From: Oligosphaera ethanolica
GTDB lineage: Bacteria > Verrucomicrobiota > Lentisphaeria > Oligosphaerales > Oligosphaeraceae
Direction: 5' to 3'
Assembly: GCF_030814695.1 (NCBI RefSeq)
Contig: NZ_JAUSVL010000001.1
Location: 2,578,227-2,642,226 of the forward strand
Length of the DNA stretch: 64,000 bases
Part shown: positions 48,169 to 56,660 of the stretch, piece by piece
How positions within the stretch are numbered: position 1 is the first letter of the stretch
How the letters are laid out: each line of letters begins with the position of its first letter
Notes under the pieces: generated by a model
Database searches by the model: none
Told to the model about the DNA's origin: nothing
Seen by the model: only the letters and a program-made list of their open reading frames with translations
Made by a program: the position numbers and the translations under genes

Positions 48169-49143
48169 CTATGGCGTTGGCGGTTTGCCACCGAGGACAT
48201 CCTCGGCGATGTAGCGCGGCCGCCGTTTGACTTCGAGGTAGACTTTGCCGATGTATTCGCCGATTAGGCCGATGCCCAGCAGCTGGAAGCTGCTCAGCGC
48301 GAGCACGAGCATCACCAGGGTCGTCCAGCCCGGTACCGCCGCGCCAATCCACTTGATGTGCAAATACCACAGTATGAGAAGAAAATTGACCACCATGATG
48401 ACCAGCCCCAGCAGCGATATCATGCGTATGGGCCGGATGCTGAAAGAACTCACGCCGTCCCAGGCGAGCATGAGCATCTTCTTGAGGGTGTAGTGCGTCT
48501 TGCGCGCCGTGGGCTTGCGCACATAACTGACAATCGACTGACGCAGGCCGATCATCGGCACAATGCCCCGCAAAAACAGATTGACTTCGGGGTATTCAGA
48601 CAATGCCTGCAGTGCCCGCCGACTCATCAGCCGGTAGTCAGCGTGATTGAAGACGACCTTGGCGCCCATGAAGGCCATGAAATGATAAAAGCCCTCGGCG
48701 CTCAGCCGTTTGCCCAGGCTGTCGCTGGAGCGGTCTGAGCGCACGCCGTAGACGATGTCGACCCCAAGGCGGTACTCCCGCAGAAAGTCGTCCAGGACGC
48801 CGATGTCGTCCTGCAAGTCGGCATCAATGGATATGGCGCAGTCGGCTTCGTCTTTGGCTTTCATCAGCCCGGCTAGCAGCGCTTTCTGGTGCCCGCAGTT
48901 GGCGGCGAGCTTGATGCCCAGGACGCGCTCGGGGGCCTGCCGGTGCGCGTCGGCAATGATCGCCCAGGTGTCGTCAGCCGACCCGTCGTCGATGCACAAC
49001 ACCGCACTCTCGGCGCTGGCCAGGCCAGCGGTCTGCAGCGTGTCGAGCTTCGCCAGCAGGGTCCGCATACTGTCACGCAGGATGCTCGCCTCGTTGTAAC
49101 AAGGCACGGTCAGATAGACCTTGGGCGCTGGATGTTCTTCCAT
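48169..49143 (-). CDS. Polyprenyl-phosphate-type GT2 glycosyltransferase with two C-terminal helices
   Basis: A 324-residue enzyme of the DPM/GtrB/ArnC kind that moves a sugar from a nucleotide donor to undecaprenyl phosphate at the inner membrane. The GT-A domain has VYLTVPCYNEASILRDSM, CIDDGSADDTW, AISIDADLQDDI and the AFMGAKVVFNHADYRLMSRRAL acceptor region. Two helices follow (IRMISLLGLVIMVVNFLLIL and TTLVMLVLALSSFQLLGIGL), then GEYIGKVYLEVKRRPRYI, a hallmark of the group. GGGAG is seven bases before ATG 49143. Confidence 0.93.
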   Translation of the reverse strand: MEEHPAPKVYLTVPCYNEASILRDSMRTLLAKLDTLQTAGLASAESAVLCIDDGSADDTWAIIADAHRQAPERVLGIKLAANCGHQKALLAGLMKAKDEADCAISIDADLQDDIGVLDDFLREYRLGVDIVYGVRSDRSSDSLGKRLSAEGFYHFMAFMGAKVVFNHADYRLMSRRALQALSEYPEVNLFLRGIVPMIGLRQSIVSYVRKPTARKTHYTLKKMLMLAWDGVSSFSIRPIRMISLLGLVIMVVNFLLILWYLHIKWIGAAVPGWTTLVMLVLALSSFQLLGIGLIGEYIGKVYLEVKRRPRYIAEDVLGGKPPTP

Positions 49144-50038
49144 GATCGTGCTCCCGCAAGACGCGTTTCAATGTGCAGTCAATGGCAGTCCATAATATGG
49201 ATGCAGAACCGCCGCTCTGCCGCCGAATGCCAATTTTTGTTGGCCGCCAGCAAGCGATGGAGCCAGGCGAGGGCACCAGAACTGTGGTGCCTCTATGAGG
49301 CACTGTCTGCGGGGGGACTGCGTCCCCAGGCAAAAGCCTGGGGTTAAGCATGGTTAAGCGCCTACGGCGCAAAAATATACGATCGTAATCGACCGCCTTC
49401 GGCGTCGCTTGCCCTGGGCTATCATAGATCGTGCTTTCAGCGCTCAAATACCACCGGGATGACGTTATGCGGCGGGACGGTCAAAAAGGCCGCAGGGACA
49501 ACAGATAGCAATGGCTCCTATGAAACCCGCTGCCGCATAGGTCGGCGGAAATCAAGGTCGAATGACTGGGCGGCGACTGGCCGTGTGTTTCCTGCGAATT
49601 GTCCCCGGTGTTTTTCCCTCCGGGGTGGTGACTGACCGATTACGTCTCGCGGCCGTGGAGTGGGCGTCTCGCCCACTCCGACAAGACGGCTCATTAAACC
49701 GTCCTCGTCATCCACGCCGACCGTAGCCGGTCCGTCTCCCCCGCCGCACGAGCCGTGCGCACAGCGTCTGGAAGCCGCTGCTACTCTGGGCCCGCTATGA
49801 CTCCGCTGCCGCAAAGGTCGGCGGAAATCAAGGTCGAATGACTGGGCGGCGACTGGCCGTGTGTTTCCTGCGAATTGTCCCCGGTGTTTTCCCCTCCGGG
49901 GTGGTTACTGACCGATTGCGGCGTCGGCGAGTTCCGGTCGGCCGGCCACTGCGTTGCCGCGCCCCTGTGCGCAAATGAAAACGGGGGCGGCCGCCTGTTG
50001 TGGTAGCCGCCCCCGTGGGAAGATTCGCGTTCTGGCGT
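49144..50038. repeat. Repeat-filled 895-bp intergenic region
   Basis: No gene is supported. It contains a 96-bp block at 49280-49375 matching 36421-36516, and a partial copy of the 8240/14277 hairpin element at 49391-49448. A 114-bp direct repeat at 49528-49641 and 49804-49917 has about three mismatches and a 276-bp period. Each unit includes CCCTCCGGGG-type stems and ends in ACTGACCGATT, the half of the end motif seen elsewhere. The terminator of the next gene is at 49977-50016. Confidence 0.75.
49977..50016 (-). terminator. Intrinsic terminator of the SurA/PpiD-like gene
   Basis: On the minus strand, stem arms ACGGGGGCGGC (50016-50006) and GCCGCCCCCGT (49991-49981) are followed by TTTTCATTT. 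It lies about 22 bases after the stop at 50039. Confidence 0.85.
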
Positions 50039-52780
50039 TTACTCGACGCGCTGGAGGCCTTCTGCCAGCTGCGTGTTGGATTCGCGTTCAAGGCGCTCGT
50101 AGAATTCTCCCAGGGCGGTGTTCTGCTTGTTGCGCAGGACGTAGCCACGGATGTTTTCCATAAAGCCCTTGCTTTCCTCGTCTTCGGGCACGACGCGATC
50201 CTGGAGGTAGACCAGCACGTAGCCGCCGAAGGTCTTCTGGGGCGGCAGAACAGTTTTGAGCTCGGCCTTGCTCAGAGCTGTCAGCAGGCCCATGGAGTCG
50301 CGAACGGTAAAGTCTTTCATGTCGCGCATTTTCATGCGGCTGAAGGGCGTTTCGACCGGCTTGAAGGCCAGGTCGCCGGCGGCCTTGGCCAGATCGGGGT
50401 CGTTCTTCAGCGCGGTGTTGATCACGTCGGCGGCGGCCGTCGCCCGCGTCTTGGCGGCGTCCATGGCGACTTGGCGGCGATAGACGCTCTTGAGGTTGTT
50501 CATCAGCGCCGGGTTTTCCAGCGGCGATTCAAGTTTGGGGGCGACGACTTCGCGCAGGCAGGCCACGAAGGCGCCCTTGTTGCCGTTGATGGCGTTGGTG
50601 AAGGGCTCGTCCATGCTGACGGTAAAGACATCCGCCATCAGCGCCCGCTCGCCGTTGAGCAGTTCCTGCGGGACATAGCCGCCGTTCATCACCCGGTTGG
50701 CGGTGACCACGCTCAGCTTGTCGTTGCCGGTCGTCATTTCGGTGAACATCGTCTCGGCAGCCACTTTGGCTTCCTTGTCCTGCGCGCGGCCCCAGGTGTC
50801 AACCAGTGCTTCGGACAGCTCAATGGCGGCATCGAAAGCCATTTTCTTGCTCGCTTCCGCAATCAGCTCCGTCCGGAGTTCCTCGCGGACTTCCGCAAGG
50901 CTGCGTGCCGGCCGTTTCTCCAACAGCTTCACCAAGTAGAACGCATTGTCGGTGGCAATGACGCCACTGATCTGCCCGACATCCATGGCCGAAATTTTTG
51001 CTGCCAGGTCTTTGTTAAGCATGCTGGTGTCCATCAGGTCGGTCTCGCCTTTTTTGGCCTTGCTGTTCTCGTCCTCCGAGTATTCGGCGACCAAGTCGTC
51101 GAACGTAGTGCCATCGGCGAGCTTCTTGGCTGCCTCGTCAATGCGGGCGCGCTTGGCGGCCTTTGCCGCCTCGTCCATGTCGGCTGTTGTCTTCACGACG
51201 ATCTGCGCAAAACGAACCTCGACCTTCTGGTACACGTCCTTGCGCTTCTCGTAACCGGCCTCAAGATCGCTGTCGGTCAACACGACCTCCGAAACAAAAC
51301 TTTCAGGCAGGAATGCGGCGGCAGTGAAGGACCGCTGTTCGGCTTTGAAGAATGGGCGGACGATTTCGTTGAGCATATCGCGGTGGGCGCTGGCGAGGGC
51401 GGCGCGTTCCTCGTCGCTGAGGGTGCTGTTTTTCTGCAGTTCCTGTTCGTAGGGTTCTGCGAGGTCGGTGGCGCTGGCGACCTTGGTGGCCTTGTCAGTG
51501 TAGGGAGCGATTTTTTCGTTGTAGAACGCCGTAGCCTTTTCGGTGACGACGATGTCGATGATGTTGTCGCGCAATTCGTCATTGAGTTCTTCGGGCATAG
51601 TGCCGGGCTCAATGGCCGTCAGCAGTGCCAGGCGGTGGGCGCCGCTGTCCCACAGGGGCTTGGTGACTTGGCCGACTTCATTGAGGCCGCGGATGGCATT
51701 AGCCAGATTGGGATGCGCTCCCGGGAGGCCCGGGATGGTCGTGCCCGTGCTGAAGAAGTCGCACTCGGCGACTTCGCCGCCAGCGGCGGTGGCCAGCGCC
51801 TTGAATTGCGCGCTGCGCGCGGCGGCGTCAGACCCCGTCACCGTCGCCATCTTTTCGCCCAGCTCGTCAATAATCGCCTTGGCTTTTTCAGCTGCTTTGC
51901 GGTTTTTCAGTTGTACACTGATTTGCGCCTTGGCGTCTTCGAAGCTCTTGTCCTTGTAGATGCGGTCCTTCATGGCGTCGTACTGCTTGCGCATCTCGTC
52001 CTCGGTCGGTTCCAGCTCGGCCTTGAGGGCCTCGTCCAGCGCGGCCTTGGTCAGCAACTGCGTTGACAGCACCGAGGCCACCAGCGTCGCCCGACGCGGC
52101 TCGACCTTGAGCTCGCCGCGGCGCTTGGCGAAGAAGGCCTTGATTTCTTCGTCACTGGGATTGCCGGCCGTCGCTTCGTCGGCCTTGATTTCCGCAAAGC
52201 TTACCGTGTAGTTTTCAACCCACTCGTTGACCTCGCGGTCTTCAATCGCTATGCCGTCAATGACCTCTTTTTCCAAGCGGTCGATGATGATGTTCTCCTT
52301 GACCATTTCGTCAAAATCGCCGGCAGTCAGACCCGAGCGCTGCAAGAAGTTTGTCTTGAAATTCTGGAAGGCTTCCAGGGAGAAGCCCTTTTCGTCTCGG
52401 AAGAACGGCATCTCGTGGATGGCGGTGGCGATTTCTTCCTTGCTGACCTTGTCCATGCCGCGTTTTTTGGCTTCGTGGATGGCGCGCATCCGCCGCAGGG
52501 CTTCCTCAAAAAGCTGTTCCTGGCCGCCGTTTTGGGACAGGTAGCGGCCGTAGCGGACGAGGCTGGCCAAATCTGCCTGATTCATCCTCTTCATCATGAC
52601 CTGCGTCTTCAAGGTCTTGCCGTACATCTTGCCCAGGCTGCGACGGGCGCCGGGGGCGCCGCCAAACATGTCGCCAGGAGTGACAAAGACGACAAACATC
52701 AGGCTGATGATGACGCCCAGCACAATGTAGGTCTTGCGACCATGCTTCTCGACATAACGGTTGAAATGCGAAATAATCAT
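50039..52780 (-). CDS. Inner-membrane-anchored SurA/PpiD-like peptidylprolyl isomerase
   Basis: A 913-residue chaperone-type protein. A single helix near residues 17-35 (TYIVLGVIISLMFVVFVTP) anchors it with the bulk in the periplasm. A SurA-type N-terminal helical region (MKRMNQADLASLVRYG... and LTAGDFDEMVKENIIIDRLE) precedes long helical spacers. A parvulin rotamase domain spans about 520-625 (VRFAQIVVKT, FDDLVAEYSEDENSKAKKGETD, VGQISGVI, FYLVKLLEKR). It is longer than E. coli PpiD (623 residues), with a second N-terminal-like copy after 700. It likely helps fold outer-membrane or secreted proteins. AGGAGG lies upstream of ATG 52780. Confidence 0.85.
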   Translation of the reverse strand: MIISHFNRYVEKHGRKTYIVLGVIISLMFVVFVTPGDMFGGAPGARRSLGKMYGKTLKTQVMMKRMNQADLASLVRYGRYLSQNGGQEQLFEEALRRMRAIHEAKKRGMDKVSKEEIATAIHEMPFFRDEKGFSLEAFQNFKTNFLQRSGLTAGDFDEMVKENIIIDRLEKEVIDGIAIEDREVNEWVENYTVSFAEIKADEATAGNPSDEEIKAFFAKRRGELKVEPRRATLVASVLSTQLLTKAALDEALKAELEPTEDEMRKQYDAMKDRIYKDKSFEDAKAQISVQLKNRKAAEKAKAIIDELGEKMATVTGSDAAARSAQFKALATAAGGEVAECDFFSTGTTIPGLPGAHPNLANAIRGLNEVGQVTKPLWDSGAHRLALLTAIEPGTMPEELNDELRDNIIDIVVTEKATAFYNEKIAPYTDKATKVASATDLAEPYEQELQKNSTLSDEERAALASAHRDMLNEIVRPFFKAEQRSFTAAAFLPESFVSEVVLTDSDLEAGYEKRKDVYQKVEVRFAQIVVKTTADMDEAAKAAKRARIDEAAKKLADGTTFDDLVAEYSEDENSKAKKGETDLMDTSMLNKDLAAKISAMDVGQISGVIATDNAFYLVKLLEKRPARSLAEVREELRTELIAEASKKMAFDAAIELSEALVDTWGRAQDKEAKVAAETMFTEMTTGNDKLSVVTANRVMNGGYVPQELLNGERALMADVFTVSMDEPFTNAINGNKGAFVACLREVVAPKLESPLENPALMNNLKSVYRRQVAMDAAKTRATAAADVINTALKNDPDLAKAAGDLAFKPVETPFSRMKMRDMKDFTVRDSMGLLTALSKAELKTVLPPQKTFGGYVLVYLQDRVVPEDEESKGFMENIRGYVLRNKQNTALGEFYERLERESNTQLAEGLQRVE

Positions 52781-52865
52781 TGCTTTGCTGTCCTCCTGCC
52801 GCGCCGGCAGGCCATGCCTGACGCGATGTCTGTTGCTAGGAAAATACGTGATCGCTTAAAAATCT

Positions 52866-52907
52866 AAAAAAAGGCAGCGGCCGGTCGCCTGTCGCCACCG
52901 CCCTGCC
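52866..52907 (-). terminator. Intrinsic terminator after rpe
   Basis: On the minus strand, just after the rpe stop, a GC-rich imperfect stem (GGCAGGGCGG ... CCGGCCGCTGCC) leads into seven T residues. Confidence 0.7.
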
Positions 52908-52909
52908 GA

Positions 52910-53626
52910 CTATACCAAAGCTCTGAGGCCGCTGATGGCGTCCTGGATGCCATTGGGGGCGTTGAAAACACTGCTGCCGGCCACCAAGACGTTCGCGCCC
53001 GCTAATATAACCTGCTGCGCGGTCTTGCTACCGACGCCGCCATCAACTTGCAGCAGCATGTTGTCGCGGCCGCGATCCCGCATCATTCGCCGGATCGCGG
53101 TAATCTTTGGCAGCTGCCCAGCCATAAACGACTGGCCGCCGAATCCAGGCTCGACGGTCATGACCAGCACCATCTCGACCATCTCCAGATACGGCGCCAG
53201 CGCGATGGCCGGCGTACCAGGCCGAAGCGTGATGCCCGCCGAACAGCCCAGGCGGTGGATTTCCGCGATAATCGCCGGCAGATCCCCGCGGCTCTCGACA
53301 TGGATGGTGAGGTGATCTGCACCAGCGGCAACGAAGGGCTCCAGATACCGGCCGGGTTCGCTCAGCATCAAATGGACGTCGAAGGGCAGCGCCGTGACCG
53401 GCCGGATAGCCTGGACCACGCCTGGCCCCATGGACAGATTCGGCACGAAATGCCCGTCCATAATATCAATGTGCACCATGTCCGCGCCGCCGGTGCTAGC
53501 CTGCCGCAGGTCATCGCCCAGGCGGCTGAAGTCCGCCGCCAGGATGGACGGCGCAATATACAAGGCCTTGCCAGGCAAGGACGTGAGCGGCTGTTTTGCT
53601 TGTGGCGTCTCTGTCATTGTCCACAT
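52910..53626 (-). CDS. rpe: Ribulose-phosphate 3-epimerase
   Basis: Rpe interconverts ribulose 5-phosphate and xylulose 5-phosphate in the pentose phosphate pathway. The 238-residue TIM barrel has IAPSILAADFSRLGDD, VHIDIMDGHFVPNLSMGP, FDVHLMLSEPGRY, VMTVEPGFGGQSF with the second catalytic Asp in LQVDGGVGSKT, and VAGSSVFNAP. Catalytic Asp and the metal-binding His and Asp are in place. ATG 53626 and the in-frame ATG 53617 are both possible; AGGAC is very near the first. The rpmB terminator ends only a few bases upstream, so rpe has little room for its own promoter. Confidence 0.96.
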   Translation of the reverse strand: MWTMTETPQAKQPLTSLPGKALYIAPSILAADFSRLGDDLRQASTGGADMVHIDIMDGHFVPNLSMGPGVVQAIRPVTALPFDVHLMLSEPGRYLEPFVAAGADHLTIHVESRGDLPAIIAEIHRLGCSAGITLRPGTPAIALAPYLEMVEMVLVMTVEPGFGGQSFMAGQLPKITAIRRMMRDRGRDNMLLQVDGGVGSKTAQQVILAGANVLVAGSSVFNAPNGIQDAISGLRALV

Positions 53627-53631
53627 GTCCT

Positions 53632-53669
53632 AAAAAAACAAAAAAAACGGACACAGGAAACTGTGCCCG
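53632..53669 (-). terminator. Strong intrinsic terminator after rpmB
   Basis: Minus strand: ACGGGCACAG, loop TTTC, CTGTGTCCGT (one G-U pair), followed by a run of T broken by one G. It lies about 107 bases after the rpmB stop and ends six bases before the rpe ATG, which is unusually close. Confidence 0.85.
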
Positions 53670-53775
53670 TTTCATCAAGTCATTGACCCATACCGGTGCT
53701 TTGTGTCGCCAAGCGACTGGCTGGGACCAGCTGGGAAGTCATCGCGACTTGCCTTGAACCCGCTGGCACACGCAC

Positions 53776-54003
53776 TTAGGCTTTGACAATTTTATTGGAG
53801 CGAATGCACGCGGTGCAAACCTTCAGGCGCTGCACGCGGCCATCAACCAGTGCGCGGACGCCCTGGAGATTCGGGCTGAAGGTACGCTTGACGTTCTTGA
53901 CGACGTGCATACCAATACCGCCCTTTTTCTTGGCCAAACCACGACGAGTGATGTGGCCGCCAACGGTCTTGCCTTTGCCGCAAATATCACAGACTCTGCT
54001 CAT
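53776..54003 (-). CDS. rpmB: Large ribosomal subunit protein bL28
   Basis: A 75-residue ribosomal protein. It begins SRVCDICGKGKTVGGHITRR and ends VCTACIRSNKIVKA. The two CxxC pairs (CDIC and CTAC) form the zinc ribbon of the C+ form of L28, which many bacteria have replaced. ATG 54003 with GAGGTG just upstream is preferred over a GTG four codons earlier. The tRNA-Lys gene lies 104 bp upstream on the same strand, with a terminator between. Confidence 0.96.
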   Translation of the reverse strand: MSRVCDICGKGKTVGGHITRRGLAKKKGGIGMHVVKNVKRTFSPNLQGVRALVDGRVQRLKVCTACIRSNKIVKA

Positions 54004-54064
54004 TTCACACCTCAATCAACCCGTGGGGGCAACCATGAGCCTGAACGTATCCAGGCCACTCAGA

Positions 54065-54094
54065 CAAAATAAAAACACCCGTGACAGCCACGGG
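54065..54094 (-). terminator. Intrinsic terminator after tRNA-Lys
   Basis: Minus strand: CCCGTG, loop GCTGT, CACGGG, then TGTTTTTATTTT. It starts 13 bases after the CCA end of the tRNA gene. Confidence 0.85.
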
Positions 54095-54106
54095 CAAACA
54101 GTTTAT

Positions 54107-54183
54107 TGGTGGGATGGCCGGGACTCGAACCCGGGACCCCCGCATTAAAAGTGCGATGCTGCTACCGACTGAGCTACCATCCC
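54107..54183 (-). tRNA. tRNA-Lys (anticodon UUU), CCA encoded
   Basis: The minus-strand sequence folds into a full cloverleaf: acceptor GGGATGG/CCATCCC, anticodon stem TCGCA/TGCGG with loop CTTTTAA, and T stem CCGGG/CCCGG with loop TTCGAGT. The discriminator is A and CCA is encoded. The D stem is slightly odd: GCTC against CAGC gives a C-C mismatch at the inner pair, and position 21 is G rather than A. The anticodon UUU reads AAA and AAG lysine codons. Confidence 0.95.
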
Positions 54184-54234
54184 AATAAACACTCCAAAAC
54201 CGAAGGCGTGCGCCTTGGAAAAAGCGCGAGTAAG

Positions 54235-54262
54235 AATATACACCCCATGCTGCGATCGGCAA
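54235..54262 (-). promoter_or_regulatory. Possible promoter of the tRNA-Lys gene
   Basis: Minus strand TTGCCG (54262-54257) and TATATT (54240-54235) are 16 bases apart, about 50 bases before the tRNA. The leader between holds an AAGGCG/CGCCTT hairpin. Confidence 0.45.
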
Positions 54263-54295
54263 GCAAGTTCCGTAAAAAAAGCATTTTCCGACGTG

Positions 54296-54565
54296 ATCGG
54301 TCAGTCATTGATCCTGGCCGATCTCAGGGGACGCCTGGGACCGTGGGGACGACTTGGCGACTGCGCGCATTGGGGCGAGGACTCACGGACTCCTGAGGCA
54401 TGGCCCCATGGATTGGACCGTGGGGACTTTCTGGACCATGGGGAAGGACGCCTTGGACACTGGGGCCGGTTGTGGACTGCTTTGGACGCCGGGGACTGAC
54501 TGGCGGTGTCCATAGCGTCCATAGCGTCCATAGCGTCCATAAAAACGCCCAGTGTCCCCCTTGCC
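54296..54565 (+). repeat. Dispersed noncoding element with GTCCATAGC repeats, copy A
   Basis: It begins with the end motif ATCGGTCAGTCATTGAT (54296-54312). It continues with GGAC-rich sequence and ends with three and a half 9-bp GTCCATAGC units (54508-54540) and TAAAAACGCCC. It matches the reverse complement of 56661-57129 along most of its length, with some insertions in that copy. The right-hand end motif is missing here. Frames through it are low-complexity and not believed. Confidence 0.75.
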
Positions 54566-54710
54566 ACGGTGACTGTCGGCTCCCAGTAGAGTCGCCATGG
54601 TACTGCGTTCGTCACAGAATACTATATTAGCCGCGCCGGCTGGCTGTCGTCATACTACGGCGTCGTTAGCGCCGGCGTAACTGTCCCAACATTATGAGGC
54701 CCTGACCACC

Positions 54711-56468
54711 ATGATACAAGCCGCACTAGAGGAATTTCGCCGCCGTCGTTTTGGGATGTTCATTCACTGGGGGCTCTATGCCGCTGCGGGTGGGCACTGG
54801 CGCGGTCAAAGCATTGGCGACTACATCGGTGAATGGCTGCAGGCTCGTCTGCGCATTCCCAACCGTGATTACGCGACCTTGGCTGACAGCTTCAATCCCA
54901 CGGGCTTTTCGGCCGACGACTGGGTGCGCAAGGCTCGCGACGCCGGCATGCACTACATCGTCTTCACCGCCAAGCACCACGACGGCTTTGCCATGTACCA
55001 CAGCGCCTACAGCGCCTTCAACATTGTCGATGGCACGCCATTCGGGCGCGACCCCCTCGCCGAACTGGCAGCGGCCTGCCGCAAATACGACGTCAAATTG
55101 GGCATTTACTATTCGCATGCCCTCGATTGGAGCGAGCCTAACGGGGCTGATCCCGGCGACAGCAGCAAAAATCTCCACGGCGTTTCCTGGGGCAATGACT
55201 GGGATTTTCCCGATCGGAGCAGAAAGGACTTTGCGGCCTATTTCCGGCAGAAGGCGCTCTTTCAGGTCCGCGAGTTGCTGACCCGCTATGGCGATGTCTT
55301 TCTGCTGTGGTTCGACTGTCCGCTCTGCGTCACGCCGGAGCAGAGCCGCGAGCTGCGCGACCTGGTGCACGGCCTGCAGCCGTCCTGCCTGATCAACAGC
55401 CGCATCGGCAATCAGTGCTGCGACTACTATTCGCTTGGCGACAACCAGCTGCTGGTTGCCAAGGAGAAAACCGCCTTTGAGTCGCCCGGCACCCTCAATG
55501 ACACGTGGGGATACAAAAGCGACGACCACAACTGGAAGACGCCGCGAACCATTATCGGCCAGCTGCTCGCGTTAGCCGAAAATGACTGCAACTACCTGCT
55601 CAACGTCGGCCCGAAACCCGATGGGACTTTTCCGGCGGCAACGGATGCGCTTCTTGCCGCCCTCCATCAGTGGTTTCAGGAGAACGGCGACGGCGTTCAC
55701 GATAGCTGCGGCACGCCCTTTCCCCAGGAACTCCCGTCCGTCCTCTGCACCCGCCAGGGCACGACCATCAACTGCTTCCTGCGCCAGAATGCCGCGTCCG
55801 TCCGCATCAGCGGTCTGCTCGCCAAAGTCCGGCAGGCCAATGTGCCCTTCGTGCAAGAGGATGACGAGCTCCACCTCGACTGCAGCCAGCTCCACGGCGA
55901 CTACCCGCGCGTCACCCTCCAGTTCACCGAAACGCCCCGCGTCCGCCCCGAACTCATCCCCCAGGACGGCACACTTACGCTCAAGCCCGCCGCCGCCCAA
56001 ATCTGCCAGCACAGCGGCGAAGAGAGGGGCCGCGCCGGAACGGCCGCCGGCCATAGCGTCGTCGATGTCGATGGCACCACCCGCGCACAGCCGACGCAGG
56101 CGCGCATTGAGCGCGGTCGGCTGCTGGCCTGGCACGACCCTGACTGCGTTATCCGCTGGCAGCTGCATTTTCCCGGCGCCGGCCGCTACGCCTTGAGCTG
56201 CCGCACGGAAGCGCCCGGCCATTCAGCACCGTGGGTAGGCGGTCGAGAGCTGGAAATCAGCGTGGGCGGACAGCGCATCCGCAAGGAACTCCAAGCCGAC
56301 GTCGCCGCCGATACGAGATACTACGCGACCGCCGAGTCGCTGTTGGGCGAAGTCGCTATCGCTGCAGCCGGCCCCGTCGAACTCTCCCTGCGCACAACCA
56401 AGACGACGGCGCCCGGCGCGGCGGCCATGGCATTCATTTACCTCAAGCTAACAATAATTCCCCAGTAA
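54711..56468 (+). CDS. GH29-family alpha-L-fucosidase
   Basis: A 585-residue retaining alpha-L-fucosidase. The N-terminal barrel has RRRRFGMFIHWGLYA, AGMHYIVFTAKHHDGFAMY, LGIYYSHALDW, the nucleophile Asp in FLLWFDCP and YLLNVGPKPDGTF near 290, all GH29 landmarks. A C-terminal beta-sandwich domain of about 200 residues follows. No signal peptide is seen, so the enzyme may act in the cytoplasm on imported oligosaccharides. The gene is bracketed by inverted copies of a noncoding repeat (54296-54565 and 56661-57129). It may release fucose from algal or host glycans. Confidence 0.92.
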   Translation: MIQAALEEFRRRRFGMFIHWGLYAAAGGHWRGQSIGDYIGEWLQARLRIPNRDYATLADSFNPTGFSADDWVRKARDAGMHYIVFTAKHHDGFAMYHSAYSAFNIVDGTPFGRDPLAELAAACRKYDVKLGIYYSHALDWSEPNGADPGDSSKNLHGVSWGNDWDFPDRSRKDFAAYFRQKALFQVRELLTRYGDVFLLWFDCPLCVTPEQSRELRDLVHGLQPSCLINSRIGNQCCDYYSLGDNQLLVAKEKTAFESPGTLNDTWGYKSDDHNWKTPRTIIGQLLALAENDCNYLLNVGPKPDGTFPAATDALLAALHQWFQENGDGVHDSCGTPFPQELPSVLCTRQGTTINCFLRQNAASVRISGLLAKVRQANVPFVQEDDELHLDCSQLHGDYPRVTLQFTETPRVRPELIPQDGTLTLKPAAAQICQHSGEERGRAGTAAGHSVVDVDGTTRAQPTQARIERGRLLAWHDPDCVIRWQLHFPGAGRYALSCRTEAPGHSAPWVGGRELEISVGGQRIRKELQADVAADTRYYATAESLLGEVAIAAAGPVELSLRTTKTTAPGAAAMAFIYLKLTIIPQ

Positions 56469-56506
56469 CCCGCCCTGGCCCGGCCGCATTTGAGAGTGTT
56501 TTTTTT

Positions 56507-56614
56507 ATCCGACGGATCGGACTGATCCGACGGATCAAATCGACGATCGGTCCGATCGGTCCGATCCGTCCGATCGGACCGCGATAACCAGAACGACGAT
56601 CGGTCCGCGATAAG
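56507..56614. repeat. GGACGGATC palindromic array, locus 4
   Basis: After a T8 run at 56499-56506, CGACGGATCGG units and their complements follow, with GATCAAATCGACGATCGG, the reverse of the core at loci 2 and 3. It starts about 38 bases after the fucosidase stop and could end that transcript. Confidence 0.75.
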
Positions 56615-56660
56615 AAGAAAACAGACCAGCCTACGCAACGGGGCGGTGTAAATGTACGTA

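Noticed and set aside
50000..52066. 688-codon plus-strand frame
   Set aside because: It is antisense to the SurA/PpiD-like gene, whose domains, ribosome site and terminator are clear; long shadows are expected at this GC content.
54301..54615. Small genes within the dispersed elements at 54.3 and 56.7 kb
   Set aside because: The frames give repetitive peptides, differ in frame between copies and have no ribosome sites.
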